64,000 nt of DNA from Phaseolus vulgaris. Taxonomy: Eukaryota > Streptophyta > Magnoliopsida > Fabales > Fabaceae. The notes below the pieces were generated by a model. It was not told the DNA's origin and ran no database searches. It worked only from the letters and a program-made list of their open reading frames with translations. The position numbers were made by a program, and so were the translations under genes. Where the stretch lies: contig NC_023749.2 in the NCBI RefSeq assembly GCF_000499845.2, positions 21,804,273-21,868,272 of the forward strand, read 5' to 3'. This document shows positions 31,284 to 43,840 of the stretch, one piece after another (the stretch's first letter is position 1; each line of letters begins with the position of its first letter).

Positions 31284-33121
31284 TTTGGTTCTTCAAGATG
31301 AGTAGCTCCTTGTCTTTTAAATTTTAGTTCTTCTTTATTTCATATTGTCATTTACTTTCCTTTCTTGTCTTGCTGTTTTTTACATTTTAATTTGTTCTTG
31401 GTGTGCTTTGTGGAAGATCCAACCGAAGCACTCTTGTTCATTTGATCTTGAACAAGTTCTTGTGCAATTTGTGATAGGATTCCATACACCTTTGTGTTGC
31501 TATTTTCTTTTAGGCTTTGAGTCTTTATTGCTTTCATTATTTTGGTTCATATTATGCTTTGAGTCTTTAATTTCTGAATCTATACATGTTTTGTCAAGTC
31601 ATGTTCATCCATATTGTCAACAATTCATAGTAGTCCTTTTATTTGGCTTAATTGTTTCTTGATTTTGGGTCTCTTTATTTGCTTGAATCTGCTGTTCTTT
31701 GCTCCTTTGGTGCCTTTTTAATTTTTAGTTTGAGTTCATATTGTGTTTAGATCCTACACAATTCTATTTCACAAATTTCCATTGTGTCTAAACTTGGTAT
31801 CTTGCTGTTTTTGTTTCCAGTTTTCAGATTCCCCTGTTTTCACCTTCTCTGTTTTGGCTGTTTTAACCCAGAAAAATATTTCCATCCATAGGAAAATTTT
31901 GATTCTCTGGAAAATGCAAGTTTAAAGTGTTATAGAAAGGACAAAAAAAGAATTAGGTCAAAAGAAGCAACAGAAAAAAAATGATAAATCTTTTAAGATC
32001 AGAGTGCAAATCTGAAGCGCTCCAGCTGGCCTAACCGAACACCAATTTTGCAAAATTTATTAAAAAAAATGGTGCATCCGTTTTGAGTGAATCCAAAGCC
32101 AGATTTTAGATAAGATCCTGAATATCTTGTATAACAAATTTCAGAGCCAAATTCCAAAAATACAGATCAGCATAAATCGGGGAACAAACACGTTTTCTGG
32201 CCCACAACATTTTCCAGTGGTGCTGTTTTTTTTATTTGGTCATCTAATCTAGTGCTTTTCTTTAGGAATTCTTTTGTGTGCCAACCTTTAATTGAGTACC
32301 TTTATTTGTTTGCTTTAATTTCTTGACTCTCTTTCTAGTTGTCATCATATAAATCCTTTTGGTGGTACTGTTTTATTCAATTAAATTTGTTTCTTGCTTT
32401 TGTTCTTTGACCTCTAATTTGGGTGCTGGAATTTAATTCTTCTTTGGTGCTTATGTGAATGGGAACTTGATTTGGTTAAGGTTTAGCCCTTTGCTAGGTG
32501 CTGGAAATTGGAGGATTAAAGGCCATCATTCTAAGGAGAAGACAAGGTCAAAGCCGAAACAAATAGTCTTGAAATAAACACTACAAACACTTGGAAGATC
32601 AACAATCAAAGACAACAAGGAAGTGCACTAATCAAAAGAGGATCAACAAAGGGAGTTCTCTTATTTCCTTTGCAACTTGGTTTATTGTTAATTACCTTGT
32701 TAATACGTTTAGACGGTGAGTGTGTCTTCAAGGGCTCAAAGTGTCCAAGAAGCCTCACCTAGGGCCGAATAGTATAGCATTCTTGACTAGTAATTGTTAC
32801 TTGTTTGTAATTGCTTTTCTTTTGCTTTCATAGCTACGTTTGCATGTTTAATTTTGTTTAATTTGTGTGCTAAACCGACTAGCTTTGATTGCATAGTTAG
32901 CTTGCATTGTTTTCTTGCATTTATTTCTCAACTTATTTGTGTTCTAAGTGTTTCACTAAGAGAAAGTCTTGTGTGAAGATATTGGGGGATAGTTTTTGGC
33001 AAGGAAAAGGCTTGGTACTTAAGTAGTCCTTTGTGACTCACCTCCCTTACCTGGAAAACTACCTTCTTTAACTTTCCTAAACTTTCTCAAAGTAAAACAC
33101 CTATATACACAAGTTTTAGCC
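31284..33121 (+). other. B1 untranslated leader
   Basis: About 1.8 kb, T-rich, closely matching the B2 leader 50641-52491. No open frame of note. A purine-rich AAGAAGCAACAGAAAA stretch at 31961-31976 is shared by both. Confidence 0.6.
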
Positions 33122-36100
33122 ATGTCTTCTTCTTCTCACTCTCCAAAGTCTATAGAAAGTGAAGTAAAATCTTTGAAAACTCTTTTAAAAGAAGTATCCC
33201 AAGCGGTACAATTGATATCTTTTAGACAATTGGAGAATGAGAACAAAATTAATGAGTTGGCTAAAGCTCAAGAGAGAAATCTCAAAAAATCACAAAATAA
33301 AAAAAAACTCATGCATCCCATTCTCAAAGTATTGAGTCTCTAGGGAGGGAAGCCGTAGAATCAATGATTATTACCAACCACCCCCTAGAAGAACTAGGCA
33401 AAGGAACAAGAGGTGCCAAGGGAAACTAGGGTAGACCTACCTCATTTTCATGGAAAGGAAAATGTAGAAGTATATCTAGATTGGGAGATGAAGGTAGAGC
33501 AACTCTTTGCTTTCCATAGGGTAAGTGAGGAACGAAAAGTACCCTTAGCCACCCTTAGTTTCCAAGGGAACGCCATGTATTGGTGGACCCTCTCGAAAGA
33601 GATAGACGTCTTCATAGGGAACCTTCCATTACATATTGGAATGACTTAGGGGAGCCCTAAGACGTCGACATATACCTTCCTACTACCATAGGGAGTTGAT
33701 GGACAAGCTCCAAAGACTCCAACAAAAGAACATGAGTGTGGAAAGTATAGGCAAAAATGGAGCTCTACATGATGAGAGCATCTATTAGAGAAGAGGAGGA
33801 AACCACCATAGCTAGGTTCCTTAGTGGCCTATCACTTGAGATAAGAGATAGAGTAGAGCTCTTACCTTATCAAGACTTGAATGATTTGGTTCAACTTTGC
33901 ATTAAAGTTGAGCAACAAAACTTGCGCAAAACCTCAAGTCAAAAGGTGAGCCCCTATTCTAGTTTTATCCCAAGAAAGAGTTAGAGGGAGGGTAGTACAT
34001 CCAAGGAAAAACCAAAGATGCCTACCAACCCTTCACCAAGAAACCTCAACCCCACCCATCCGAGCTAGAGATGTTAAGTGTTTAAGTCTATGGTAGGAGG
34101 GCATGTGCAAGCACAAGTCCAATCAAAGGCTTTGTTTTCTAAAGGGTAGATGAGTACACTAGCGCAGGAAGCCTATGAGAGAGGAAGGGGGAGAGGATGA
34201 GAGGGTAGCTCCACTAGAAGGAGAATGCTTATGATTAGGAGAACCCTCAACAATCACCCTAGCACATCCATTGGAACACAAAGAGAACATATTCATACAA
34301 GATGCAATGTTTTAGAAACATATGCTCTCTCATGTGGACAGTGGTTCAGTTGTAATTATGTAGTGCTAGGATGTTGAAAAGCTAAGCTACAAGTGGTTCC
34401 CCACCCAAACCTTACAAACTTCAATGGCTTAATGAAAATGGGGAACTACATGTAGACAAGCAAGTGGAAATCAAGTTTTCCATAGGGAACTACAAAGACA
34501 AAGTTTATGTGATAGTACCTATGGAAGCTGTCATATTTATTAGGGAGGCCAGGCAATTGATAAAAAACCTTGCATGATGGTCTCACTAACGAAATTCCTT
34601 CACCCATAAGTATAAAAAATTTGTACTTAGTCCTTTACCACATCTCAAGTGGTAAAAGACCAAATACAAATGAAGCAAAAGAGGGATGAGGAAAACAAAA
34701 AAAAAGAGCGCTAGAAAAAGAGAAAATCCTTAGGATAGGAAGGCGTGGGAAAGAGTGTTCCTTCCCACAAGGTTGTCAACAAGCAAAGCCTCTGAAAACG
34801 TCTTGAAAACTGCTTCTTGTTGAACAACCAAGCCTATCTTGGTAAAGGACACTTACATGCACTGCCACAAGTAGTGAACTTAGATTTACCTCCTCAAATC
34901 GAAAATCTTTTGAGTGAATTGAAGATCTATCTCACAAGAAGGACCCATTGGCTTCCTCCTCTAAGGGGAATAGACATCAAATTGACTTATCCCGGGGCAA
35001 GCCTACCAAATAGGCCTGCTTATAGAACCAACCCCGAGAAACTAGGAGATAGAATCACAAGTTCAAGACTGTTGGAGAAGGGTGGGTTCAAAAGAGCCTA
35101 AGCCCTTGGCTGTACCTGTCTTGTTGGTGCCAAAAAAAGATGGAAAATGGCGCATGTTTGTGATTGTCGAGCAATCACACATCACCATCAAGTATAGGTA
35201 TCCAATCCAAGGCTTGATGAATTGCATGGGTCAACTCTATCTCCAAAATTGACCTTAAAAGTGGATATCACCAAATTCGAATCAATGAGGTGATGAGTGG
35301 AAAACCGCTTTAAGACCAAATTGGATTATACGATGGTTGGTGATGCCTTTGGGCTTACTAAGCCCCAAGTACATTCATGAGCTTATGAATCACACCTTGA
35401 GGATTTAAGGTAATATGTAGTAGTTTACTTTGATGAATTTTAATATAGTAAAACCCTAGAAGACCATCTAAGCACCTTAGGAAGTTCTTCTAGTTCTTAG
35501 AAAATAGTCTTTTTGCAAATAGGGATAAGTGTACCTTTGGTAGATAGTGTATCTTTTAGGCTCATAGTAAACAATAAGGGGTGCATGTAATCCGAGAAAA
35601 TCAAAGCCATCCGAGAGTGGCCAACTCCACAAAATGTAATGATGTAAAAGTTTCATGGGTTAGCTAGCTTCTATAAAGGTTTGCCTAATTTCTAGCCTAG
35701 CACTCCTTTGAATAACTGTTAAAAAGATGTGCATTTTTGGAATGAAAAGCATGAGCAAGCCTCCAAAGGCTAAAAGCTCAACTCACCAATGCACCCATCC
35801 ATCTCTTCCAAATTTCCAAACCTTGAGATAGAAGTGACATCGGGGGTAGCATAGTGCGGTTTTGTTGCAAGGTGGACACCCCATTGCTTATTTTAGTGAA
35901 AACTCCATGGTCCACCCTCAACTACCCCACCTATGACAAAGAGCTCTATGCTCTTGGCGACCCTAAAGACTTGGAACACTACCTTGTGTCTAAAGATTCG
36001 CATACATAGTGATCACGAGTCTTTAAAAATATTTAAAGGGCCAACACAAGCTCAACAGAGACATGCTAAATGGATGGAATTTCTTGAACAATTTCCTTAT

Positions 36101-37335
36101 GTAATCAATACAAGAAAGGGAGCACCATATAGTGGCCGATGCTCTTTCAAGACGGCATACACTCCTTCAAAATTGGGTGCCCAAATTTGGATTTGACCAC
36201 ATAAGAGAGCTTTACCAAGATGATCAAGACTCTCATCCATATATGCCCAATGTCTACTAGAGCGCAAGGAGGTTATATGTCCGAGGATACTTTTAAGAGG
36301 GAAAACTTGCATTCCCCAAGGAACACATAGGAAACTCCTGTCAAAGAATCACATGAGGGGGGACTCATGGCCATTTTGGAGTATAAAACTCTAGATCTTT
36401 TAAAAGCAAAATTTGTTGGCCACACATGAGGAAAAGATTCAACGACATTGTCTAGATGCATCTCATGTTAAAAGCAAAGTCTAGAACAATGCCGCATGGA
36501 CTCTATACCCCTTTGCCGATTGCAAATGCTCTTGGAAGACATAGCATGGATTCATTTAGGACTCCTAGGACTGCAAGAGCCATGACTCTATCTTTGTGGT
36601 AGTGGACCGTTTTAGCAAAATGTCCCATTTATCCATGCCACAAAGTAGACGATGCTCAAAATATTTCTAAACTCTCTTAGAGAAGTGGTGAGACTCCATG
36701 GTCTCCTAGAAGTATAGTGTCCGATAAAGATCCCAAGTTATCAGCCACTTTGGAAAACTCTTTGGGGTAAACTTGGAACAAGACTACAATTTCAACTTCT
36801 TGTCACCCTCAAACGGATGGACAAACCGAAGTAGTCAATAGATCTCTTGGAACTATGCTAGGCTATCATGAAGGGCAGCCACAAATCTGGGATGAGTACC
36901 TTCCCCATATTGAGTTTGCTTACAATAGAGTAGTTCACAAGACTACTAATGCTTCTCCTTTGAAGTATATATGCTTTAATCCTCTCACACCCATGGATTG
37001 ATACCCCTTCCTAATCCACAAGATTTTGTGCATAAGAAGGCGTAATCAAAGCTGATTTTGTAAAGAAAATGCATGAGAAGATTAAACTCCAAATACAACA
37101 ACAAAATGAAAAGTACACAAAATACAACAATAAAGGGAAGAGAGAAATAATTTTGAGGAAGGAACTAGTTTGGCTTCACCTTCGCAAAGATCGATTCCAA
37201 CTCAAAGGAATCCAAACAAGTCCCCGAGAGATGGACCTTCCAAGTCTCAAGCGAGTCAACAACAATGCATATAAATTGACCTACCTCTTGAGTATGGATA
37301 CATGACACTTTAATGTAATTGATCTTTCCCATTTG
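33122..37335 (+). pseudogene. B1 gag-pol remnant, heavily frameshifted
   Basis: Start ATG 33122 (MSSSSHSPKS). Gag core at 33413-33984; zinc knuckle region near 34080; protease near 34340; RT from about 35110 to 35660 (PFGLT and YFDD regions recognisable but broken); RNase H at 35930-36130 (open part 35933-36196, with HSDHESLK); integrase about 36340-37320 (HPQTDGQTEVVNRSLG, EFAYNRVVH). It aligns with B2 through RT and is the only B copy here with RNase H and integrase. Dozens of single-base deletions destroy the frame. Confidence 0.8.
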
Positions 37336-37392
37336 TAGGTACCAATGACGATGACGAGCTGGATTGAGGACAAATCCTTTCCAAGGGGAGGG

Positions 37393-38064
37393 ATATGGAG
37401 GAGGCCAAGCACATCTAGCCATGGAGCCAAAGCCCACACCATGAAGAGCGTCTAGACCAAGGAGAGCGTCTAGCTCCAAGGAATGAGCGTCTAGACCGTG
37501 AAAAAGGGAAGCGTCTACCATGGAGCGTCAGGTGAGCCATTAGACCGTCTAGGTCTCTCACAAGATCAATGGCCAAGCATGTACAAGCACAATGAAGAAG
37601 CCACGGATGGAAGAGAGAAAGCCTTGTATATGTTGCATCAAGGCCCAATAGGGTATTAGTAGATAGGGTAGTGTAGAAAGTATTTGAAATGAAACCTTCT
37701 AGAACTTTGCTAGGTGTGACCGGTCATGGCACATGGCATAGCTTGCATTTCATTGGTTACATTCATTAAGCATTAGCTATATTTACGTCCCAAATACCTA
37801 TAAATAGGGAGCTATCTCATGTATTGGCAATTTATTGTGAGTAAAGTTAATGCTGCCAATTTGGCTCAACTTGCTTCTCCTAGAATCCTAGGCTCTAAAC
37901 TTCAATTCCTTCATTTTCCCTTGAGCTGGCCGAACCACTCAATACCCACACTATCATGCACCTACAAGATCAACACCACTCTTAGGAGGATCTTGCTCAC
38001 TCTCATTCATTGCTTCCGCCCCATACTCTACATTGATTCAAGAAGAACTTCATGAAAATGGCAT
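37393..38064 (+). repeat. B1 3' LTR, decayed
   Basis: Preceded by a polypurine tract (AAGGGGAGGG, 37383-37392). Starts ATATGGAGGAGG in place of TGATGGAGGAGG and ends ATGGCAT in place of GTCATCA. It is about 30 bp shorter than the 5' LTR through scattered one-base losses. Confidence 0.8.
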
Positions 38065-39407
38065 AAAAAAGCGTCCCTATAAATGAGCGTGGCACCCCTT
38101 TATATACCTGTCACCCCCCTAAGTTATCCGCATACAAAGTAACTTAGTGTGTTCATATGTTGGGTGTCTCGGGCAACCTCAATGGATACCAGGTGCGGTT
38201 TGGACCAGCGCGCATAGCAGGTATTCCCTGTCGCGTGAACGATCGTCCCTTCTGCCCACGCACGCCATGGGCTACAGTGCGCCGACCGACTACCAGCTTC
38301 CTCAGACCACTCTTGTGCACGGTACTTGATCCTGTCCCCAACTCTAACGTGGAGGAATTGCTTTTCGCTTCCTTACCCCGCCTATGCAACTGTGCTATCT
38401 GCAAGAATCTCTTAGAACCTTCTCCGGGAACTTCAAACGCAACCTGCAAAACACACAGACGGCGCCTCTAGCGGCCGTTTGCACTCCGACGCTCAAGTTA
38501 GGTCACATAATCACTAACAAAGATAATGTGTGTTTGAATTTCTCTCTGATTCTCTTTTATCTCCCTCTGTGTCTGTGCCTAACAGAATTCTGTTACGCTA
38601 TTCTCTGCGCGTGTCAGAATTCTGTTACGCTATTCTCTGCGCGTGTCAGAATTCTGTTACGCTTTTGTACGAAAACGTACCACAATCAGTAAAGATGTGG
38701 GTGTCTGTGTTTTCTGTGTGTACCTTTCACGACGCGGAGTGCACCTTTATCTTGGCCGCGCCCCTCTCAGATGGTGACACGTGGAGGCATGCAACTCACA
38801 TCTAACCGTACACGTGCCACTACCTGAAGGGCTCTAGCGCATCTCTCTGTGCGCCTAAGTTATTCCCTTGCGAAGTAACTTAGCGCGTTTCTTCCATCTG
38901 GGTGAATCGCACGCTCCCAGGAGAACGCCAGGTGTGGCTGGACTAGGCACACTCACCAAGCATTGCTCCCTGCCTACACGATTTCCCCTTCACGGAATCA
39001 TGCACGTAATGGGTTAAGATAGTCACCAATCACTGACTGGTTTACTAACTCCTCAGGCCACCCTCGTGCACGATTCTTCCGGCGAGCAGCTCCTCTTTCT
39101 CTGAGATGTGATCATGCGAAGTCCATGCGTAACGCTCTCGCTGGGAATCTCAATCCCAGTTTAACTGCGTGTAACACGAAACCATGATGACCATGCACCC
39201 GATGACTGATCGGTGCTCTATTGCTTCTCGCCTTCTCCCCCGGTGTTATCTTGGAACTGATCTATCGGTGGCCACTCGGTTACTGACCACCGATCTCCAT
39301 ACCGGGTGATCTCCTCCCTGATTCCTCTGAGATATGATCCACGTGTCACCCTGCAAGTGGTCCACGTGGTTATCTGCTGCTGACGTCATCGACTATCGAT
39401 GACCGAC
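38065..39407 (-). repeat. Tat-like LTR segments, two related copies in tandem
   Basis: Minus orientation. 38330-39080 starts TGATCCTGTCC and includes CCTGCAAAAC (38441) and GCGGCCGTTTGCACTCCGAC (38471), blocks found at matching offsets in the T and D LTRs. 38065-38329 repeats its far part: CTAAGTTA...AACTTAG and CTTGTGCACG occur at both 38117/38317 and 38862/39063. A TATA box TATATAAAG (minus) lies at 38098-38106. A 19-bp phrase around CAGAATTCTGTTACGC is triplicated at 38584-38661. 39081-39407 continues as similar GC-rich sequence up to the broken integrase of D. Cut on the left by B1. Confidence 0.55.
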
Positions 39408-40063
39408 CGGATCACCACCCTTCTTGGATTCTTCAGCCACAAAATTCTGGTAACGTGGCGAGCTCTCGTGAATCTCTACGGGGATCATCGCGTCTGACCC
39501 ATATACTAGACTGAAAGGCGTCTCCATGGTGGAAGATTGGGGCGTGGTGTGGTATGCCCATACAATCCTTGACACTTTTTCCACCCACGCCCCTTTAGCT
39601 TTTCTAGCCTTCTCTTTAGTCCTCTCAGCAAAACTCTATTCGCTGACTCTACTTGTCCATTCGTCTGAGGGTGTTCGACTGATGCGAACACCTGCTTGGT
39701 GCCTACCTCTGTGCACAGGTTTCTCAGCTGTTGGCTTGCAAACTGGGTGCCATTGTCGGACACTAATCGCCTGGCACACCGAAGCGACATACGATGTTCT
39801 TCCAGACAAAGTGCTGTACTTTGTGCGCAGTAATTTAGGCCACGGGGTCCGCCTCTATCCATTTGGTGAAGTATTCAATGGCGACGATCAGATACTTCAT
39901 CTGTGTTATGTAGTGGGAACGGGCCTAGGATGTCGATTCCCCACGTATGAAAAGGCCATGGGCTGTATATGGATCTCAACTCCTCTGGCGGCGCCTTGTG
40001 CCAGTCAGCGTGCCTCTGACACTGCTTGCAGCGCTGGGCGTGCCGCACGCAATCCTCTTTCAC
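39408..40063 (-). pseudogene. D integrase, frameshifted and truncated
   Basis: Zinc-binding part ends CKQCQRHADWHKAP; core motifs GIDILGPFP (catalytic Asp), VSDNGTQF (second Asp) and HPQTNGQVESANR (Glu) are present but spread over three frames (40063-39875, 39862-39506, 39584-39393). The sequence stops being integrase after FVAEESKKG at about 39415, where LTR-like DNA begins; the C-terminal domain is missing. Confidence 0.8.
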
Positions 40064-40069
40064 TGTCGG

Positions 40070-42150
40070 TTAGTAGAAACCGGCGCGTATCACTTTGGAA
40101 GCTAAAGATCTTCCTCCCACGTGACTCCCGCAGATACCTTCGTGGAGTTCAGCCATTATCCTGGTGCACTCGTCGCTGCTTACGCACGTCAGGATGGGGT
40201 GGGTGAACCCGTGTCTGAACAATATCCCGTCTACCAGGGTATATATTGCAGCGTTCCTTTTAATCTTCTTGCCTTCTTCTGGTTCTATTAGGAGAACCCC
40301 ATCCGCCAGGTATCGTCTGTATGGCGTCATCCAAGTGTCTCCCTCGGCTAAGGCATATATCTGCGTATGCTTTCCCCCCTCGGGTGCGTCCGCGTATGTG
40401 CTGATGTGGGGTGTCTTTATTGTATCTTGAGTCAAAGAACGATGACTCCTTGGTCTCCCTCTCGCTGTACAAATATGGAGGACGTCCACCCTGTTATCTT
40501 CCACGAATTTTCGCGGAGCTTTGAGCGTCTCTTGGATTACTGTCCTCTGTCTGCCCCCCTTGCCTAAGCTGGCCAGCTTGGCAAGCAGGTCAGCTCTGGC
40601 ATTCTGCTCTCTTGGGACATGCACTAGCTCAAGAGCGCTAAATGCTCCCTTCAGCAGCTGGACGTACCTTAAATACACCGCCATTTGTGGGTCCTTAGCT
40701 TGAAATTCTCCCGAGACTTGCCCTGTGATCAGCTGTGAATCACTCTTCACCAGGAGGTTTTGCGCACCCATCTCCTTGGCCAGGAGCATCCCTGCGATCA
40801 GTGCCTCGTACTCAGCCTGGTTATTGCTCGCTTTGAAAGCGAAGCGCAAAGCTTGCTCGATCATCACACCATTGGGTCCCTCCAAGACTATTCCTGCTCC
40901 ACTTCCTTGTTGATTGGAGGAGCCATCGACTGAGAGTGACCACTGCGATCCTGACTCCACCTCTTGGTCGCCTCCGGGTGAGAGCTCTGCAACGAAATCC
41001 GCATATACCTGTCCTTTGATAGATCCTATGGGCTCGTACTGCATGTCGAACTCTGACAGCTCCACCGCCCAGCGAACCATCCTTCCAGCAACATCAGGCT
41101 TCTGCAGTACCTTCTGGATGGGGAGGTTCGTCATCACCACTACTGTAAAACTGTGAAAGTAGTGGCGAAGCCTCCTGGCCGAGAATACCAGGACGAATAC
41201 TGCCTTTCCAACGACTGATACCTCGTCTCTGGGCCTTGTAAGGCCTTACTCACGAAATAGATGGGCTTCTGTACTTGGTCCTGCTCCTGGACTAGCACAG
41301 AACTGATGGCCCGTTCTGTTACCGCAAAGTATAATTGGAGGGGCACGCCTGCCACTGGTTTGCAAAGGACGGGTGGCGTCGCCAAGTACTCTTTCAACTT
41401 GATGAAAGTTGCTTCACACTCGTCGGTCCATGCAAAGCGACTATTTCTTTTGAGGCACTGGAAATTGGGGTGTCCCTTCTCTCCTCCTGCAGAAACGAAC
41501 CTTGATAATGCTGCCATTCGCCCTGTCAGTTGTTGCACTTCCTTCACTGATGTCGGGCTCCTCATGGCGATGATGGCTGCGCACTTATCAAGGTTTGCCT
41601 CAATTCCTCTTTCTGTGAGCATGAAGCCTAAGAACTTCCCTGCCTCAACCCCAAAGACACACTTCTCAGGGTTCAGCTTGAGGCGATATTTTGAGATGGT
41701 GGCAAACAACTCTTCCAGGTCTGTTGTATGTCGGCTTCTATCGCGTGAAGTTACCACCATGTCGTCTACATAGGCTTGCACGTTCCTTCCCAACATGGGC
41801 GCCAGGACCTTGTCCATTAGCCTCTGATAGGTGGCGCCCGCATTCTTTAACCCAAACGGCATCACTTTGTAGCAGTAGCTACACGTCTCTGTCATGAAGG
41901 ATGTTTTACCCTCGTCCCTCGGGTGCATCTTGATCTGATTATACCCCGAAAAAGCGTCCAAGAAACTCAGCATCTCACAGCCCGAGGCACTATCCACCAG
42001 GGCGTCAATGTTGGGTAGTGGATACGAGTCCTTGGGGCACGCCTTGTTCAAGTCCGTGAAGTCCACACACATCCTCCACTTCCCGTTTGCTTTCTTCACC
42101 AGGACTACGTTGGCCAGCCACTCGGGGTATTGGATTCCCGGATGTGTCCG
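40070..42150 (-). pseudogene. D reverse transcriptase, RNase H and archaeal-type RNase H
   Basis: RT motifs intact in sequence: FLDAFSGYNQ, MPFGLKNAGATYQ, YVDDMVV (open part 42099-41140). A frame change near 41200 precedes the connection to RNase H. The second open part 41140-40070 holds a second RNase H (SVDGSSNQQGSGAG, FKASNNQAEYEAL, HVPREQNARADLLAKLAS) and the spacer to integrase, ending HVGGRSLASKVIRAGFY then a stop. The double RNase H is a known trait of Tat elements. Confidence 0.85.
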
Positions 42151-42169
42151 GCGCTCAACAATTTCTGTG

Positions 42170-43732
42170 TCTCTTCTCTCACCACGAGCCGCCTTTCTTC
42201 ATTAAACTTTCTCCTTCTCTATCGCACAGGGCATCGACCCTGACTTTTTCGCCTTTCTTCCAGCCGTGACAACCGAAATAGCCACGGGGTCATTGTCGTG
42301 GGGACAACATCTCGTAGGTCTGCCCTCGTGAACACGAGGTCTGACTCCCACGGGTCACCTGAGATTCTTTCATCATTCGAATTTACTCCCCTCGCATATT
42401 TCCTGCGTTGGGATGCTCTGGGCCCCCCTCCCGAAAAACCACCAGAAATGGTGTGGACTTCGCCGTGAATCGGCATCTCGTGCGCTTGATCCTCCACTGG
42501 TTCCGGCAGGGCCGCGGTCGTGGCGGGTTCAGCGAGATAATCCTTCAAGAAACCGTTTTTTACTGACTCGTCCAACTGGTACCCCAGTGACAGGTAGTTG
42601 TTGATGTGGTGACCGAAAGCTTCGTGGAACTCGCACTAAGAGTCCTTGCGAGGCCCTAGCACCTTGTCAGTCTTCGCCGGTCGCCTCAACCTTTCAGCTA
42701 TATTAGGCACGGGGATTAGGTCCTTCAATTCCACCGCAAAGTCGTACCTCGCTGGTCTGGCTCTTTCTTTGACCGGACGATTTCCTCCCGTTTGACCCCT
42801 GGGCTGGGGTTTTCTGGCCTCATAGGGGCGTCTCCCTTCCTGCTTCTTCCTCCCTGTCGTGGTCTCGTTGACCCTGACGGGTTGAGCCCGTGTCTGCGCC
42901 CTCGGGCGTGAGGGTACGACGCTCATGCGCTTCTCACACACCTCCCCCTCAGAGGCGATATGCTCCATCGCGGGACGCCTTATTTCAGCGAAGGTCCTGG
43001 GGCGATTGCGAATGATGGATTCGCAAAAGGGGTCGGGACATACGCCTTTCCTGAACGCGTACACGATCATGGGCTCTTCCGTAGTACCAACCTTACTACT
43101 TGGGCCCTGAAACGGTTGATGTACTCCTTCAAAGTCTCACCCTGATACTGTTTCACGTCGAACAGGTCATACGAAACGGGCGGTGGGGCCCTGTTCGCTA
43201 GGTATTGCTCCCTGAACAATCGCGACAGCTGCAGGAAGGAGGTGATATGGCCGTTTGGAAGGCTAATGAACCAATCCATGGCCATTCCCTTCAGGGTGCT
43301 CATAAAAAGCTTGCACCTCACGGCATCGGAGCCGCCTACCAGCACCATCTGTGTGTGGAACGCAGTGAGATGTGCTTCGGGATCTTCCATCCTGGTGAAG
43401 ATCACCTTGGGCCCAGCGAACGTGTTGGGGACCACTGCTTCCAGAATCTCCTGCGAGAATGGTGTAGAAAACTCCCTTGGTGGGGTGAGACGTTCGACCT
43501 CATCTAGGTCGCGTTGCCCTTGGTTATTTCCCAAACCACGGCGCAACTCCTCATTCATACGATGGAGCTCTCCGTTTCTCGCGTGAGAGGCCGCGAGATC
43601 CGCCTGCATGTGTTCTTGCTCCACCCTTGATTCTGCCATTTCCTCCTGCAGCCCTTGCATCATGTCAATGACCTGCTGCATGGTCATTTCCTCACTCGCA
43701 GCGCGCGCGGAACCTTGTCTCGTGGCCCTCAT
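42170..43732 (-). pseudogene. D gag, with protease deleted downstream
   Basis: ATG 43732 (MRATRQGSARAASEEM). Coiled N-terminus, then a Tat gag core (AHLTAFHTQM, LFMSTLKGMAMDWF, LFREQYLANR, KQYQGETLKEYINRF). A frameshift near 43070 leads to AFRKGVCPDPFCESI and an Arg/Pro-rich stretch. A stop at 42636 is followed by ISGGFSGGGPRASQRRKYAR and a VFTRADLRDVVP segment. At about 42240 it runs directly into the sequence before RT, so the protease domain (present in T0) is lost. Confidence 0.75.
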
Positions 43733-43821
43733 GCTTCAACGCAGAACGTCGAATAGGGCCAAGTGAAGAACTGAATAGAACTGTCGACTGAACTTGTGAT
43801 GGGACTGATTTTTTAAATCGA

Positions 43822-43838
43822 CCCCACGGTGGGCGCCA
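43822..43838 (-). other. D primer-binding site
   Basis: TGGCGCCCACCGTGGGG on the minus strand, two bases after the 5' LTR. It has the TGG start expected from a tRNA 3' CCA; I do not assign the tRNA. Confidence 0.7.
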
Positions 43839-43840
43839 AA

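Larger units (their letters stand above)
30569..38064 (+). mobile_element. B1: full-length but decayed gypsy element
   Basis: 5' LTR 30569-31269, primer site 31272-31283, leader, gag-protease-RT-RNase H-integrase remnant 33122-37335, polypurine tract, 3' LTR 37393-38064. The left flank is CTTTC (30564-30568) in A2 integrase; the right flank is not A2, so one side was rearranged. It shares family with B2. From about 33300 onward it carries very many one-base deletions. Confidence 0.85.

Noticed and set aside
38157..38471. 104-codon open frame in GC-rich sequence
   Set aside because: Lies wholly in LTR-like sequence with matches to other Tat LTRs; open frame likely by composition.
41261..41773. 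170-codon plus-strand open frame
   Set aside because: Antisense shadow of the D reverse transcriptase frame; no homology of its own.
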